A stretch of DNA of 64,000 bases from Datnioides undecimradiatus (taxonomy: Eukaryota > Chordata > Actinopteri > Lobotiformes > Datnioididae), in NCBI GenBank assembly GCA_008933995.1, contig WARS01000026.1:8136501-8200500 (forward strand). The letters are read 5' to 3'. Shown piece after piece: positions 1 to 25,223 of this stretch; position 1 is the first letter of the stretch; every line of letters begins with the position of its first letter. The position numbers and the translations under genes were made by a program. A model generated the notes under the pieces. The model searched no databases. It was not told the origin of the DNA and saw only the letters and a list, made by a program, of their open reading frames with translations.

Positions 1-536
1 TTGCAACACTGACTGTCAAAGACAGATGACCCAAGCTTGGCGTGTGTGTGTGTGTGTGTGTGTGTGTTTTTATGTGTGTGCCAGGAGTGGGAAGGTCTGG
101 CTCTAACCTGATGCTATTAATATCACCTAATGAACATAATCTGGAGGGTAGGTTATCCTCTTACATTTGTTGGCTGGACGACTGAGGGGAGGAGTGGAGA
201 GCGAGTGAAAGAGGAGGGAAAAGCTGTGCTGTAGTTTCACATTGAGTGCGCTCCCTCCACCAAGCTGCAGTGCCTTCTCTCTCCCTCTATTGCTCCACTG
301 AATGGAAGAAGCCAAACAGATGTTTAAAGTTTCGTTTCTCATCTAAGCCCATTCCCCTCTATATTGCCCAACCCCATCTCTCTCTCTCTCTCGATGGCTT
401 GTACCTGAGGACAGTACCGTTAAATGCTTGAGTGTATACAGCATATATTTACAGAGTATACCTGTTGGCAGTTAGGTTTGAAACACAACTTGCCGAGTGC
501 ACACAGTGGAAACCGCCCATTTATTTTTCACCAGTC
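1..536. other. 5' flank of uckl1, no gene seen
   Basis: This stretch lies upstream of the first candidate coding exon of uckl1. It starts with a (GT)n microsatellite at about 42-67 and has a short CT-rich run near 378-392. No TATA box or dense CpG cluster stands out. The pyrimidine-rich run ending in AG at 533-534 resembles a splice acceptor, so transcription may begin further upstream, possibly outside the window. The short open frames here are not supported by any family resemblance. Confidence 0.5.
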
Positions 537-12626
<12,090 letters not shown>

Positions 12627-14172
12627 TTGAATTATAGGCAGTGCACTGACTTCTCGGGTGATTCAGGGTTGTGCCCCTCGGAGGACAATGTGAGGAAATC
12701 GTCTGTCCTTCGAGGTGCCTAAAGACTAAACCGAAAACAGGACATTGCTAATGTACAGTCACCTTGTTGAAATTTTAAATTTTATTATTTTATCTCCTGT
12801 AAATGTTGTTGTGGTATAAAGTCTGAAATATTTTTATATGTACAGTATGTTATGCTACTGTAAGCCCAAATGTTTTATTTTAGTGTTTAAATTGTGACAA
12901 TCTCTGTATTGAAATCTGCAGGCATGTTGTTTTGAAAAGATCTTTCTAGCCTTAAGCCGTGAACTGTGGACGACACAACTGAATGTGAATTTGCACGTGC
13001 AGTAAGAGAAAAAAATATATCGAGCTTTTATGGTTATTTTTACCCCATACCTTCTTACAACTTTCACAAAAGTTAAATCAGAACATGAACTCGTGTTGCT
13101 CAACTTCTATCGCCATGAGCACTTTCTGAAGGACCATTCAATTGGAAAATGTGTAGGTGTATCTTTTTTTTTTTTTTTTTTTTTTTTTTAGCTCTCTGGT
13201 TCACCCTTTTCCTTCTCTGTGAATACTGACCTAACCAGTTGAAACGGGTGTTGGAAACTATTTTTCATTATACAGCTAAAAGTATGCACTTGTCGTGTAT
13301 ATTTATGCAGCGTGTCCTTCATTAACATATTTGGATATGGATAGACCTGACCAGTCAGCAGGCGAGTCATACATCTTTTTGCTGCTATGAAAATGGGTCA
13401 TCTGCATCTAACAAACACGGATTGTTTATTTCAGCCTCACACGTCCTGATCTATGCCTCTGTTTTTCATGCACACAATGAGATTGTTTGTTTTTTTTAAA
13501 AAAGAGGGCTGTTGAGTTGATGTATATGAACTTAGAACATCCCAAAAAACCTGTGGTGTGCTAAAAGTCTTTTTAGTGCCTGATCTTTTTACTTGGTATC
13601 AGTATTTAAATGAAATGAGATGTGTCTGTTCGAGTTGGTGCCTATTTAATATTGCCTTGCAGAAAAATGTTGACAGTTTGCCAGATGTTCGGGTCGCCCT
13701 TTGCAATATTCATCAGTATGGTTGTTTGAACGGATGCTATGAGACATCAGAAGGAAGGGCTGGTTATAGAGTTCATTTTGATATTTTATTTTCTGTTGAG
13801 TTGTGTTAATGTGATGTCCTCTTGGACAAGTTCACAGTTAATTATCATACAGATTTCAATGGATTATCTGCACTAAAAATATTTATTTTGACTTTTACAT
13901 TTCTACAACATGAAGGGAAAAAGCATGAAATGAAAATCTAACTTTAGCTACAAGTACTGTTGCTACCTTTGGCTTACCATTACTTTTCCATTCAGTCATC
14001 TGCTGCTGTACAGTATGCACTTACAGCTGAATACAACTACTAGTGAGTCACTCTATCAAAATCCATCGATGGTGTTTGCAGCCTCAGTGTTTGACTGTGT
14101 GCTGTTTTGTGTTTACCACTTCTGCTGCATGTTTTTTTATATATATATATTTAATAAAAGTGCAATCGAGCT
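12627..14172 (+). other. uckl1 3'UTR (inferred)
   Basis: The sequence after the stop is AT-rich and unspliced-looking. It has a T run at about 13164-13189 and an AATAAA at 14153-14158. A T-rich stretch follows at about 14175-14205, as expected downstream of a cleavage site. The end point is approximate. No other protein-coding signal is convincing here. Confidence 0.6.
14153..14158 (+). promoter_or_regulatory. Probable uckl1 polyadenylation signal
   Basis: AATAAA is followed within about 20-50 nt by GT/T-rich sequence. It is the best-placed hexamer downstream of the uckl1 stop. A weaker alternative lies near 14848. Confidence 0.55.
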
Positions 14173-14179
14173 TTTAAGT

Positions 14180-17100
14180 TGTGCATAGTGCATTATTTTG
14201 TTTATGTCAAATGTAAATTGTGTTGCCTAGTATGAAGCAAGCTCACTCAGGATGAACAAAGGTCATATCTATATCACAGTTGACAATATTCTGTAGGCAG
14301 GGTTATTAAAACACACATAAAGCTTATAAAGTCAAACCCCTCACCATGTTTGAATCACCTGCATGCTTTCTTCAATCAAACTTTATGAAACAGAAAGATT
14401 ACCTACACATTGAGAATGAACAGGAAGGATATTGTGGTTGTCCTCTTCTCATGGAAAGGAACCTTGATATCTTCCATCACTTTCCATAATTATCACTCTG
14501 ACAGCTGTCAAGACGCCAGCCATGGCAAAGTATGATTGACACTCATTTGATGAGGCTGATGGACAATTACAAACCGGCAGCCTATTAGGCAGATATTGAC
14601 CCACAAGAGGCATCCTTTTCTAACGGAGGAGGTGCGAGAAGGACAGGCAAAAGACGTGCAAGAGCTAAGAATATCAGGAAGCTCAGCAGCAGCATTTTTA
14701 TTCTTGTGCAGCTCTAGTTTATCAACTGTTAAATATCCAGCTGTCATAGGTTTGGACAGTTTTATTGTTTTGCAATGTTTAAAATATCTGTCTTTTAATC
14801 AAAATGTATATGTTAGTTAATTTATTAGGACTCACTTTATTTGAAAAAATAAATGTTCTATAGTTTGTTTGTTTTTTTCTTGATGAAATGCATGAAAACT
14901 ATACACTGGTCCAATGAATGGAGATGTCAGTGGAAAGTTTACCACCGGCACTGACAAACAGGAAGGTGGTGTGTCTGTGTGTGTGTATGTGTGCGAGAGT
15001 GTGTGAGTTGCATCCCCATTGGTAGTACAGAGCATGATGAGGTCACAGCTTAGTAAAGACAGCAGGAGTGGCCTTTTTTAACTCAGCGACCTGTGTTTCT
15101 TTCTCATCCTTTCTGTCACTAGCTTCGCTCCAAGTTGCTCTGCTCTCTTCCTGGATGCCTTCTTTTGGCTGTCAACTTTTGCGTGATGAAGACTGTCTCC
15201 CCGTCTGTCTCGACTTGGTCTGTGGAGTCAGAGGGTCTGCCATGTGGGTAAGAAGTACGCAGAGAAAAGCTCTTAGAGAGAAGGAGAGTTTCCCAAGCTT
15301 GTCACAGCTCTTTATTATTGTGATGATTGTCAAAACGTGGAGAGTAACTATGAATTTATAGTTGTTATTTGTTGGGTTAATGTGTTATCTGGCAGTGTGA
15401 GACTGGATTTTAAATGTGAAGTGATGGTTTGAGTAGGCCAACACAATACAGTGGATTAATGATAGACAGTTGAGGATGAATAATTCAGATGGTGAAGTAT
15501 TTCTGAATCATGTGAAGAGGATTTGGATTAGTTGGTTGAAGAGGGCAAAGTATTGTCTTTACCTCCTTTTGTCTCTATCTCTCTATCTCTATCTCTCTCG
15601 GACCTGTGCTCTCCATCTGCATAGTTTATCATGAGAGTAACATTTCTAAGAGACTGGACTGTCCTCATAAAGTCAGGCTGAGGTGATTTAGATGTTTTCA
15701 GTATGAGATGCAGTTTGTGCATTAGGACTCCGTTGGCCTGAGTGTTTAATTGCTCTCTGAGTGGTTTCAGTGCAGGTTAGCTAACAACAGAGAGCCAGAC
15801 GTGGTGTTAACCTTCTTGTAATGTGCTCTGAGTTTTCTGAATGACAAAATTTGTGCAAAAACAATCCAGATGTTATTGTTGAAATGCATTTTAATTGTGG
15901 CTACTGGAGTATGTCATTAGATTAAAACCTGCATTTTATTGAAATGAGATATTATATTTTACAACAGGAGCAGCAAATGCTCCCCCCTGTAAAAACTGGG
16001 AGCTCTTCACATTTTATTTTCAATGAAGAGTGACATTACAAAGTATAACCAGAATGGATGAAAATCACATTTTAAAATATATTTTATAAGTGTATTTTTA
16101 TCAGTTTCATCTACATTGGTCAAATATTATTTCTGGCGCCAAATTCCTGTAAATCTGTATATGCATGCAGCACACAATCTAAATTATTTTGCAATATGGA
16201 CTCTGGATTATTTTAATTTAAGGTTTTATTTGTTTATTAACTTTGCAACACAGGGACAACAAAATACTCCCTTTTATTCATAAATATCACAAATCCTACA
16301 GTACAGCCTATTTGCGCAGATGCTGTTCGTACATTTAGGGTAATTAGTTTTAAGAACTGCAGCCTTTGGATGGTGGTGATTGTAACCAACATTACCAATA
16401 TTATTTTATTACGCTGTCTATTTTCAATGTGACCTTAAGGTGGACATTTGTGCATCTGACATTTTTTATTATGCAGAAAACCTTAACACCCACCGGCGCA
16501 TCATCCAGAAAGTGCAATTTTGCAGATGTATAGCCACATCTGGATGAATATTATTCTAAAATAAACATATTTTTGATTAGTAATTTTGTTTTTGTCAAAG
16601 TAGGAGTTGCGCTCCATGTGGACACAGTTTACAGAGGCTAATGGAGCAGCCTGAACAGCACGCCAAGTCCAGCTTTATCTTTTGAGTGGTTCTTTCTAGG
16701 ACTGTCCAACCTGAGAATGGTGATTTTAGGCTCAATCTCAGGTTCGTCAGCCCATGAAACGCTAACTCACATCAGCAGATTATAAGGAGAAAAAAGCCCC
16801 AAAACCTGCCTGGACTGTGCTGGAATATGTTCTGATATTCAAAACTCAAGGGTTTGGATTATCTCCTCATCAGTTAGCCGACTGATTTCATTTCAAATAT
16901 TTCATCAGTTACATAATTAACGAAACTAATATGTATGAAATTTTCTCAACTCAAAACCCTTTCATAGCTCATATATTGAATCAAGTTGAATATTGCACAT
17001 CAGTATTACGTAGAAGGAACACACAAATGGCAATTTTTAAAATAAATGACCTTTGACACGATCACTTCTCCTTACCCACAGTTATTGTATTTCAATGATT

Positions 17101-18960
17101 AGATAGAGAGAGCAACATGACGGCCTGTCTACCAGTAGAGGGAGCAATGTACACAGTAACCAGAATGCAAAGGATTTGCTGCTTGTTGAAAATACTTTAA
17201 TAATTTTGCTTTAAACCTCAAAGCTAAATCGCCTGAATCACCCATTCAAAGAGTCCATTTCCTCCGAGAATGGCCTCTACATTCCTAAAAGTCATATTGA
17301 AGGTCGTCTCAAAAGCTGCTTTTACAATGGCAAATTCTTGCTGGAGCTAAAGTGTAATATTTCAAAACCATGAGACAAAGTGCTATTTTTTAGTGGTGAT
17401 GTACTCACCATGTATGCATAAATGCATTAACCGGCTCGTATGATCCTATCTGACAACTGCAGAAACCATTTCTGCTTATTGTTATATTGTGCCAGACTAG
17501 AAACGGTGCATGGCCATGAAATTACAAGAGGCAGCATGGGAAAAGTGTATTAATATACATATAATATGAATATATTTTATATTTACTCATATGTTAACTA
17601 GACCTATGTTCATTTTTGCATACTGTTTGCATGAAAATACAAATAAATAAATAAATAAATAAACAAATCCACTGCTTTTCTTATTTTGTCACCAACAATT
17701 TAGACATATTCTCTGGATCTTAATTTAAGTTTAAAAAATACAAAAATGGGATCTTATTTTATGTCTTTTGTTTCAAAAACACATTGCATAATAGATTTTA
17801 AAGTAAATTATTTAAATTTTAGAAAGCTTTAAAGTAAAACCATAGTTCTGAAACCATTTTTTTTTAATAGTTTGTAACAGACGTAATTCATTGTGAACTG
17901 AATCTTCTCACATATAATAGGACTTAGCAGTCAAGGTGTAAAATCACTGATACATGAATCTATAACACTATTTAAAATGAACAATAAAACATATAAGATA
18001 TATAAAACAAAAAATAGTAATATTTTTATGAGTAATAACTTATTCTTTTTGTTGAAAAGATCTAGATGTAGTCGTTTCATATGCAGCGAAACATTTGTAG
18101 CATCTCTAATCTTGTTCATCTTCTTATCTTCTGAAAGACTTCTAGACTTTACTAGTCGCTTGTTCATCGGCCTGAAAGATTCATTGCTTGTTACTCCCAT
18201 GTGTTTTGTTTTGTTTTTTGTCTCTTTGCTTTCTGAAGTGTTTATTAAAATCAAAAGTTCTGTGAAAATGATTTTTACTAAGAGATTGGACATAACAGAG
18301 AGTCAGCTGGCATTCAACCTAAGGAAGGCCACTTCTGAATAATCGCTTTAAAATATATAGTTATTTCTGGTGAGATCTGTTCAGTTGCATGTGCAAAACC
18401 ATTCAGGGGACAAAATGCAATTCCTTTTTACATTCTGACCTCTTGCTGAGATTAATATGTAATTCAATCTAAAAATCACAGGTATAAAATGAAATGCAAA
18501 ATGAAATGGGAGAACCTCGATACATCCAATCAAATCTTTCCGAAGCAGTTTTAAATTTAGCACAATAGTTTCCAGTTGTATTCTCCACTAACGACCCGTT
18601 CAAATGTTTCCATACAAGATAAGAAAGCACTTCAATATTCCTCTGTTTCATTATCTTACCCCTCAGAGAGTATGTATGGCCTGTATTCAGACACAAGAAC
18701 ATCATACGATTATTAACGCAAAAAAGAGAATATTCTGCAAATATTGGATTACAAATAAGCTGTCTCATGATTTTTTTTAGAAATGGTGTAATTAATGAAT
18801 TGGACTTAAAAAACAACTGAATGTGAGTTGTACAACATTATTTATTGTGTGCTATAAAAGTCCTTTATTGGACAGTGCTGATTTCAGGTATTGTATTAGC
18901 TTACGGGTGCATAAAATCTGTTTGATTCAGAAAAGGGAATAAAGAGATAGCAGGTGCACT
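14180..18960. other. Intergenic, AT-rich, no gene recognised
   Basis: A (AAAT)n microsatellite lies at 17641-17662. Between 17931 and 18342 the two strands carry overlapping open frames of about 120 codons each. They are rich in K/N/I/L/F, lack any recognised motif and are probably a by-product of base composition. The rest is high-complexity AT-rich DNA. I found no trace of the genes that separate UCKL1 and ZBTB46 in human. Confidence 0.55.
17641..17662. repeat. (AAAT)n microsatellite
   Basis: Five to six tandem AAAT units in intergenic DNA. Confidence 0.93.
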
Positions 18961-19194
18961 CGGTCACACCCCTGCCAATATTTAAAGGATAACAGTATTA
19001 AAATCTTTGTTACTTTTGTTTCCCTACAGCCACAGTCTCATAACATCTTTAGTCTGGTTTGCAGTAATCGTATCAGGCAACTTTGTTACAATAAAACGTA
19101 TTTACATCTGCTTTTTGTTGCCCATGAAAAGGGATTTCACAAACAGCCTTTCAGAGGGAAAATGGCCGTGTAGAAAATGGAAGAGAGGAGTGTG

Positions 19195-19313
19195 TGACCC
19201 CGGTGACCTTTCTTTCATCGGGGTTAAGGGTCAGATTGGGATCCAGCTCTCTGTGGAGAGATTAAACCCGGTCACCAAGGTAACATTATGTGCAACCAAA
19301 ATGACCAGGGTCA
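19195..19313. promoter_or_regulatory. Cluster of nuclear-receptor-like half-sites (19.2 kb)
   Basis: Within 119 bp there are TGACCC-CGG-TGACCT at 19195-19209 (a direct repeat spaced by 3 on the minus strand), GGGTTA-A-GGGTCA at 19221-19233 (spaced by 1), GGTCA at 19270-19274 and TGACCAGGGTCA at 19302-19313. RGGTCA half-sites are bound by the nuclear receptor family. The density is seen in the sequence; function as an enhancer is inference. Confidence 0.35.
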
Positions 19314-19452
19314 CATTAGTGAACACTGCCTCTTATATGACATCACACGCTTACTCTTATCTTATGGCTGGAGAGGGGAACGTGTTTTTGTCATGTGTCT
19401 TCATGTTTCACCCTGTTTACTGTGATTATTAATAAATGTTTGAATTATTGCA

Positions 19453-19467
19453 GTGTGTGTGTGTGTT

Positions 19468-19516
<49 letters not shown>
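19453..19516. repeat. (TG)n microsatellite
   Basis: An almost pure TG dinucleotide run, interrupted once by TTGG. Confidence 0.95.
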
Positions 19517-19517
<1 letters not shown>

Positions 19518-20219
19518 TTTTCATGCTAGCTCTCCTGGCTTTAACCTCTGTTGCCCCACAATGTTGTGTTTGTGACTCAGCCGACCGGGGTTGAAGCGTT
19601 TTGAGCCACGTCGCCCGGGGTCAGTTGGCTGGGAATGAATGAGTTGAATGAACATGTGCGTGGACTGAAAAGCCAGATCGTGGTGGCCAAGTGTGAGCCA
19701 AGGTGGCTGGCATGCAGCGCAGTCTGGGGCTCAGCGAGGAAGTTCAGGTCAGCTTTTGTCACGAAAGAAAAGGGAAGGTGCTTAAATTCATGTGTACGTG
19801 TGGAGACTTTAATTGACCAATTTTTTTTTTAAATCAAATTACAGCTGTTTTTTTTAACTGAGACATATTAACAGATAATCTGAGTTCTTATTAAAACCTT
19901 TCACGTCTTTGAAGATTTATCAAATAAAGAAACATGCCTGTGGTTTTGCATATTCCCCACAAATTTTACACATTTTAAAATAAATTTTTCATCCATCTAT
20001 TTGAAATATTCTCTGCTCTCCAGGTGCTGTGGAAATCAATATCCATAAATATGAAAATTCATACATTTACACATGTATCACAATAAATATTTAATCATCT
20101 TTAATTTCAGGGTACTGTTAGGTGAATATTGTTGCATGGTGATGGACTGTTGTGTGTGCACGATGGTTGACATCTACTCCGGTAGTCGTTGTTTACGTGA
20201 GCAAGTGACCATGCATCAT

Positions 20220-20222
<3 letters not shown>

Positions 20223-20270
<48 letters not shown>
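20223..20270. repeat. (GT)n microsatellite
   Basis: Uninterrupted GT dinucleotides, about 24 units. Confidence 0.97.
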
Positions 20271-20271
<1 letters not shown>

Positions 20272-23200
20272 GGAGGGTTAAAAGGTGTGGTGGGAGCTGT
20301 GAGCTGAGGTCAGTTAGTTCCAGCCCCAAGGAGAGTGCCGCCGCGGCCTTGGAACAGTGTGGGGGTGGTTCACTTCCCCTTTCCCTGCCTCACGGCTTCC
20401 TGTGAGTGCTAGAACCGTTAACCACACCCTCCTCCCCTGGCCTACACCCCCTCACACCACCACACACCAAGCCCTACTGCAGAAAACAGTCCACTCACAC
20501 ACCAACTCTCCCCACTTTCTCCTTTATTCCCTGGCCAATGAACACACGCTCCGGCTCCAACAATAGGCCTCTTCCCTTATACTGTAGTAGTCACACTTCT
20601 CTTTGCCCTGACAACCATCTCTATGTTTCTCTCTGGTGCTCCATGTCTGACCCCCCGCTGGCTAATTATAAAGAGAAGTTAACACGAGCGTACGCAGGCA
20701 TGTGTGTGCTTAAGCGACTGAAGCTACGCAGGTATGTTTGCTGATGGGTTCATGGCATTTTCTCCCAGTGCCAGTTTCTTGTCACATCATCAACCACATG
20801 CGTCTCATTGATAGACATCCTAAAGATCCTGTCTCTGCTTAGCAACAGCTGAGTCACGACTGAAAGATGTCAGTGAGCAAATTTCCCAACATTCCCCATT
20901 ATCAAGATGAAATGATCCTTGTTTGCGTGCATGTGCTTGTGTTATTGACTCAAAAGAATGAAACTATAAAAACAACAAAACCAAAGCACAAAAAAGGCCC
21001 CTGTCACATTGTCTCATATATCCCATGTACAATACCAGCATTCCCACTGCACTCTGATCAGACATTATGCTGCAGAAGAGGAGAATTCTGAACGAGTTCT
21101 TCTGTGTCAGTGTGTACGCGAGTGGGCGTATATAAGCCTGTGGTCTGTGGAGGGACAGTAGAGATGTGTTGAAGAGTGTGTGTTCGGAGATGTGTGTGTG
21201 TGCACGGTGGTAAGGGTGTTTTGGGGGTGGCGGTGGTGGAAGGGGGTGGTGTGTAGGTCCACTCCTCTAAAGGGAGTGCTGTTCCCGTAGGGGGAGAGGA
21301 GGAGTGGGGTGGAGTGCATGGAGTGAGTGTATGTGGGGGAGTGAGTGTGGGGGCAGCTAGGCCATCTGGACTGCGAGGAGGCTGAAGAAAGGGAGAGTGT
21401 GGATGTGTATGTGTGTGAGAGAGAGAGAGCGAGATAAAGCAAGAAGGAGGGAGTAGGGATGAGTGGAGAGCTGGAAAGAGGGAGGGAGAGACCAAATTGA
21501 GGGTGTGGGAGAAAAGGATGGAGGTACGTGAGGAGTAACAGAGGGAGGAATGTTGCTTGTGGCCATTACGCTAAAGATTTCTACAGTAATACTCCACATC
21601 CTGCAATATGTATTGATTTGACTTGATAGAGACACAAGTGAGCACCGGCTGAGGAAAAGACCTTCCCGTCAGTATATCTCTATTCTTTTCGATGCTGAAG
21701 AATAATCTGTACCGTGTTTGCCTGCCAAAGCCATCCCACAACTTTTTCTACTTATTGTAGTGGCACTAACATGCAGAATAAAACGTTCTACTGTATATTA
21801 TGTCCTCAGACTGACAAGAGCTGAGCAAAATTTCAGCATAACTGAAACGATCTTTATTCATTATTTATAGGCGCAGAGAGGAGAGTGTTGGTTATGTTGC
21901 ATACTTGCCTGAAGGTGTAAGAACATGACTGAGTTGTTTAGTGATTTTATTTATTCTACGTTCTGACAGACTTGTTTGGTACATGGAATAATTCTTAATG
22001 TTTTTATTTGATCATATGAGTGTATTTGTTTATGGGCTGTCATATTTAAGTCAATAAACAAATGAATTAACATGTGGATGAAGTATTTTTTTTACATAGC
22101 CTAGATAGATGGTGGCAGAAGAAGACTACACGCACACACGTGTTTCAACAAGAGACACACCATAGAGACCCAGATGTCTCAACATCCCAGCATGAGGGAG
22201 CAGCATATAATACATGCTGTATTTTACACAATGTATGGAATGATAGGATGTTGTACAAATACCACTGATATAGAATTTCATCAACAGAAAAAAAGATACC
22301 GTAAATACACATATTTAGAAAACCCATAAAGATTGACATCTTCTTTTCAGAATGTGTCCTTGCCATGTGCAGTTCCTAGTCTAAACAGAACTCTTACTGT
22401 GTCCTTTTCACTTAGACAACAAAATAAGTCCTTCCTAAACAGGATCTGGATGTTGTTGCACACCTCAGATTCACAACACTGATTCACACCATTTATTTTC
22501 AACATTATAAGGTATTTGAATTTATCTGACAAACTTCCCGAGTATAGTACAATTTTTAAAAAAAATCTGGCTCTTGAAGGCCATTATTGTCTTCCACTAT
22601 ATGTGTGTTGATCCAAAGGATAATTAAAAAAATTTAAATAACACATTTGAAGTTTTTCTGAGCCCCAAACTCTCCTAGAAAATCAGTTTTTAAACCAGAT
22701 GCAAGAAACTGGCCCTGTAGGTGCAGTACCACGCTCATTTTACATCTGCAGTTTTGATTCATTGTGTTGTCATTTTTGGCCATTGTTGCAGATTACGGTG
22801 TGCAGACAGGAAGTATGTGAGAGGTAAAGCTATGTGCGACATACAATAGGGCTCCCTAACCAAAATCAAATAGAGTATGTTGCATGGTGTGTGTTTATAT
22901 CACCAGACAGGAAGAGGACAGTCATGCATCATGCACTGATTAGTACCATGCACACATGATCAAGGTGATTCCCTTCTTTGGAGTTTTCAGACCTCACAAG
23001 GAGTAGTCTTGTAGTGCGAGATTCATGTAGTTTGTGAATTGGCAAAATTGAACAACAACATCACACACTACTTTAGGTTGGTTATATTGTTCCTGTGCCA
23101 CAAACAGTTTCTGTTGGTAAAAGCAAAGGTTTAGCTTGTCTTAAAGACAAGCACAGGTGTAACTAAAAGCATTAACTCTTTTCTGTTTAAACGCCTCAGT

Positions 23201-23733
23201 AAGGTTTGACAGTGATGGTGGGCCGACCGGCAAGATAACAGAACCCTGAAACAGAAGCAGCTAAATGGAATTCAGCCATTATTAATTCTATTATTTACAC
23301 CTGTGCTTTTCCTGCTGTGACATGTACATGTTTTGGGGTTTTTTTGGTGACAAGATGGATTAAACTGCAAAGGGGCATCTCTGTTCTCTCTGCTCTGTGC
23401 AATATGGAAAGCTTTTCGATGCTGGAATACAACCTGGCCACAGATTTGCTGTGTGTGCCAAATGGGCAACGGTACCCTCTTCAAGACAGGGCCTCATGAT
23501 TAGATATTTAAACATAAAAAAATGAACTCTCTGGTTGACACAGTAAGCCTGGAGCTTTCGGGGCCTTTTATGGTGCCCCTGGGGTGTCTGCCTGCTTTGC
23601 CTAGTTGGTAATCCAGCCTCATCAGTGGATGATGATTGTTGGCACTTGATTAATGGCTACTAATCTTCTAATTACCCACTACATATCGTGCTGCATTGTG
23701 GAATGATTTAAGTCTCTCTAGACAATCAGAAGA
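20271..23733. other. Intergenic, no gene recognised
   Basis: Between about 21110 and 21540 the + strand is strongly G/A/T-biased, with GTGGGGGTG- and GAGAGAGG-like runs and few C. The open frames there are low-complexity Ser/Thr/Pro/His strings and are not believable proteins. The remainder is ordinary high-complexity AT-rich sequence. Confidence 0.5.
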
Positions 23734-23812
23734 AGAATAGAATAGAATAGAATAGAATAGAATAGAATAGAATAGAATAGTACTTTATTAATCCTTTGGC
23801 AGGAAATTGTGG
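23734..23812 (-). mobile_element. Retroposon 3'-tail fragment (copy B)
   Basis: Nine or so AGAAT units are followed by AGTACTTTATTAATCCTTTG and GCAGGAAATTG. The unit is shared with copy A at 11885-11931. On the minus strand it reads as the 3' end of a Rex1/CR1-like LINE with a (TATTC)n tail. Only the end is recognisable, so the insertion is 5'-truncated or degraded. Confidence 0.55.
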
Positions 23813-24569
23813 AGATGTGACTATAAAACAGCAGACACTTTAAATAGTGTCCTATACAGTTAACAGTGAATGATTTCTCCTTGAATGCATTTTGGTGTAA
23901 AGTGCCGTCAACGGAAAACAGCACCAACTGTAATGGTATCCCGCCAAATGTCTGACGTGCACAAGATGTTAAATGACAGTCAGTCAGTTATCAGAACGGT
24001 TTGTGTGAACAGATAAACAGGTGCATGAGACAGATGTGAGTATTGAGGTGTATCACATTTGAGAGTTTACAGCGATCAGGACCACACGTTGTCAGGTTTG
24101 GCTGCAAAAAGAAGAAAATAACATTTTTTAAAAAGCCCTTCATACTGTCCTTGGTTGGTCAGCTGACCCACACACAATTTCCCTGACCCTCATCTTCTTT
24201 AGCCCCCACCACATCAATATCACCTCCTCCTGTTCCAAACATCCCCCAATACCTTACCTCCTCCCCTCCCCTGCCTCGAGCTCCTCAGGCCCTCCTGGCT
24301 GACGGGTCAGCAGGGGTCGGGAGCTTGTGACTCCCTCCTTCTCTCTCTCCTGACCTCCGCTCTTGTTCTATCACAACTCCATCCCTCTCTCCTTCTGTCT
24401 CTCCATCCTCCGTGCAAACACTCATCCTTTCATCTCTTTATTTGACCCACTTTTCTCTCTTCCTCTCTCGCTCCCTTCTCCTCCCTTTCTCTTTCAGTTT
24501 CTCTGCTCCTTCACTGGCTCAAGCTGTTCTTGGATGGCGTATTGATTAGGGTTTCTATTCACCTCCACT

Positions 24570-24650
24570 CACATCCTCTCTCTCTCTCTCTTTCTCTCGC
24601 TCTCTCTGAGTCTCTCTCTGAGTCTCTCTCTGAGTCTCTCTCTCTCTATT
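24570..24650. repeat. CT-rich tract with a 12-bp minisatellite
   Basis: (CT)n passes into three copies of the 12-mer CTCTCTCTGAGT near 24600-24640. This is a simple tandem repeat in intergenic DNA. Confidence 0.85.
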
Positions 24651-24938
24651 CCTTTTGTTCCCCAGTGTACTGTAATGCTCAAGCCTCTTTGATCTGTGTG
24701 TTTGTGTCTGTCTATCTACTGCTTTCCTAAATGTCTCCATTTACTGTAAGCTCGACCACCACGCTGTGCTCAATTTCTGTCTCTCCCTGAAGTACACACA
24801 CACACACGCACGTTGTCAGGTTGAAGTTTTTTAAAAAAGCTGTCAGCCTCAGATGTATAACAAAATAGGACTGTCGTCTGACTTGCGGCTCATATTTAAC
24901 ACATTTCTCTGCTCTGGTTGTCTTTTTTTCATTGCTAT

Positions 24939-24992
24939 GTGTGTGTGTGTGTGTGTGTGTGCGCACGTGCTTGCATGTGTGTGTGTGTGTAC
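24939..24992. repeat. Compound (GT)n microsatellite
   Basis: Two GT runs are separated by a GCGCACGTGCTTGCAT spacer. Confidence 0.9.
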
Positions 24993-25175
24993 ACATGACA
25001 TAAGCCCACATGTTTCTCTGCATGTTAGCCGTGAGTCGCATGTGTGATGCTTGTTTTCCCAAAGGCCATTGGTGTTAAATCATCACTTTGAAGAGGGACT
25101 GCACAGCTAAAAAACTGAGTACTTTAGGGGATTTACATACAAGCGGGTGTGTACGCATTCACACACATGCAGTGC

Positions 25176-25179
<4 letters not shown>

Positions 25180-25220
<41 letters not shown>
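25180..25220. repeat. (CA)n microsatellite
   Basis: An uninterrupted CA dinucleotide run of about 20 units. A second CA run lies at 25769-25791. Confidence 0.95.
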
Positions 25221-25223
<3 letters not shown>

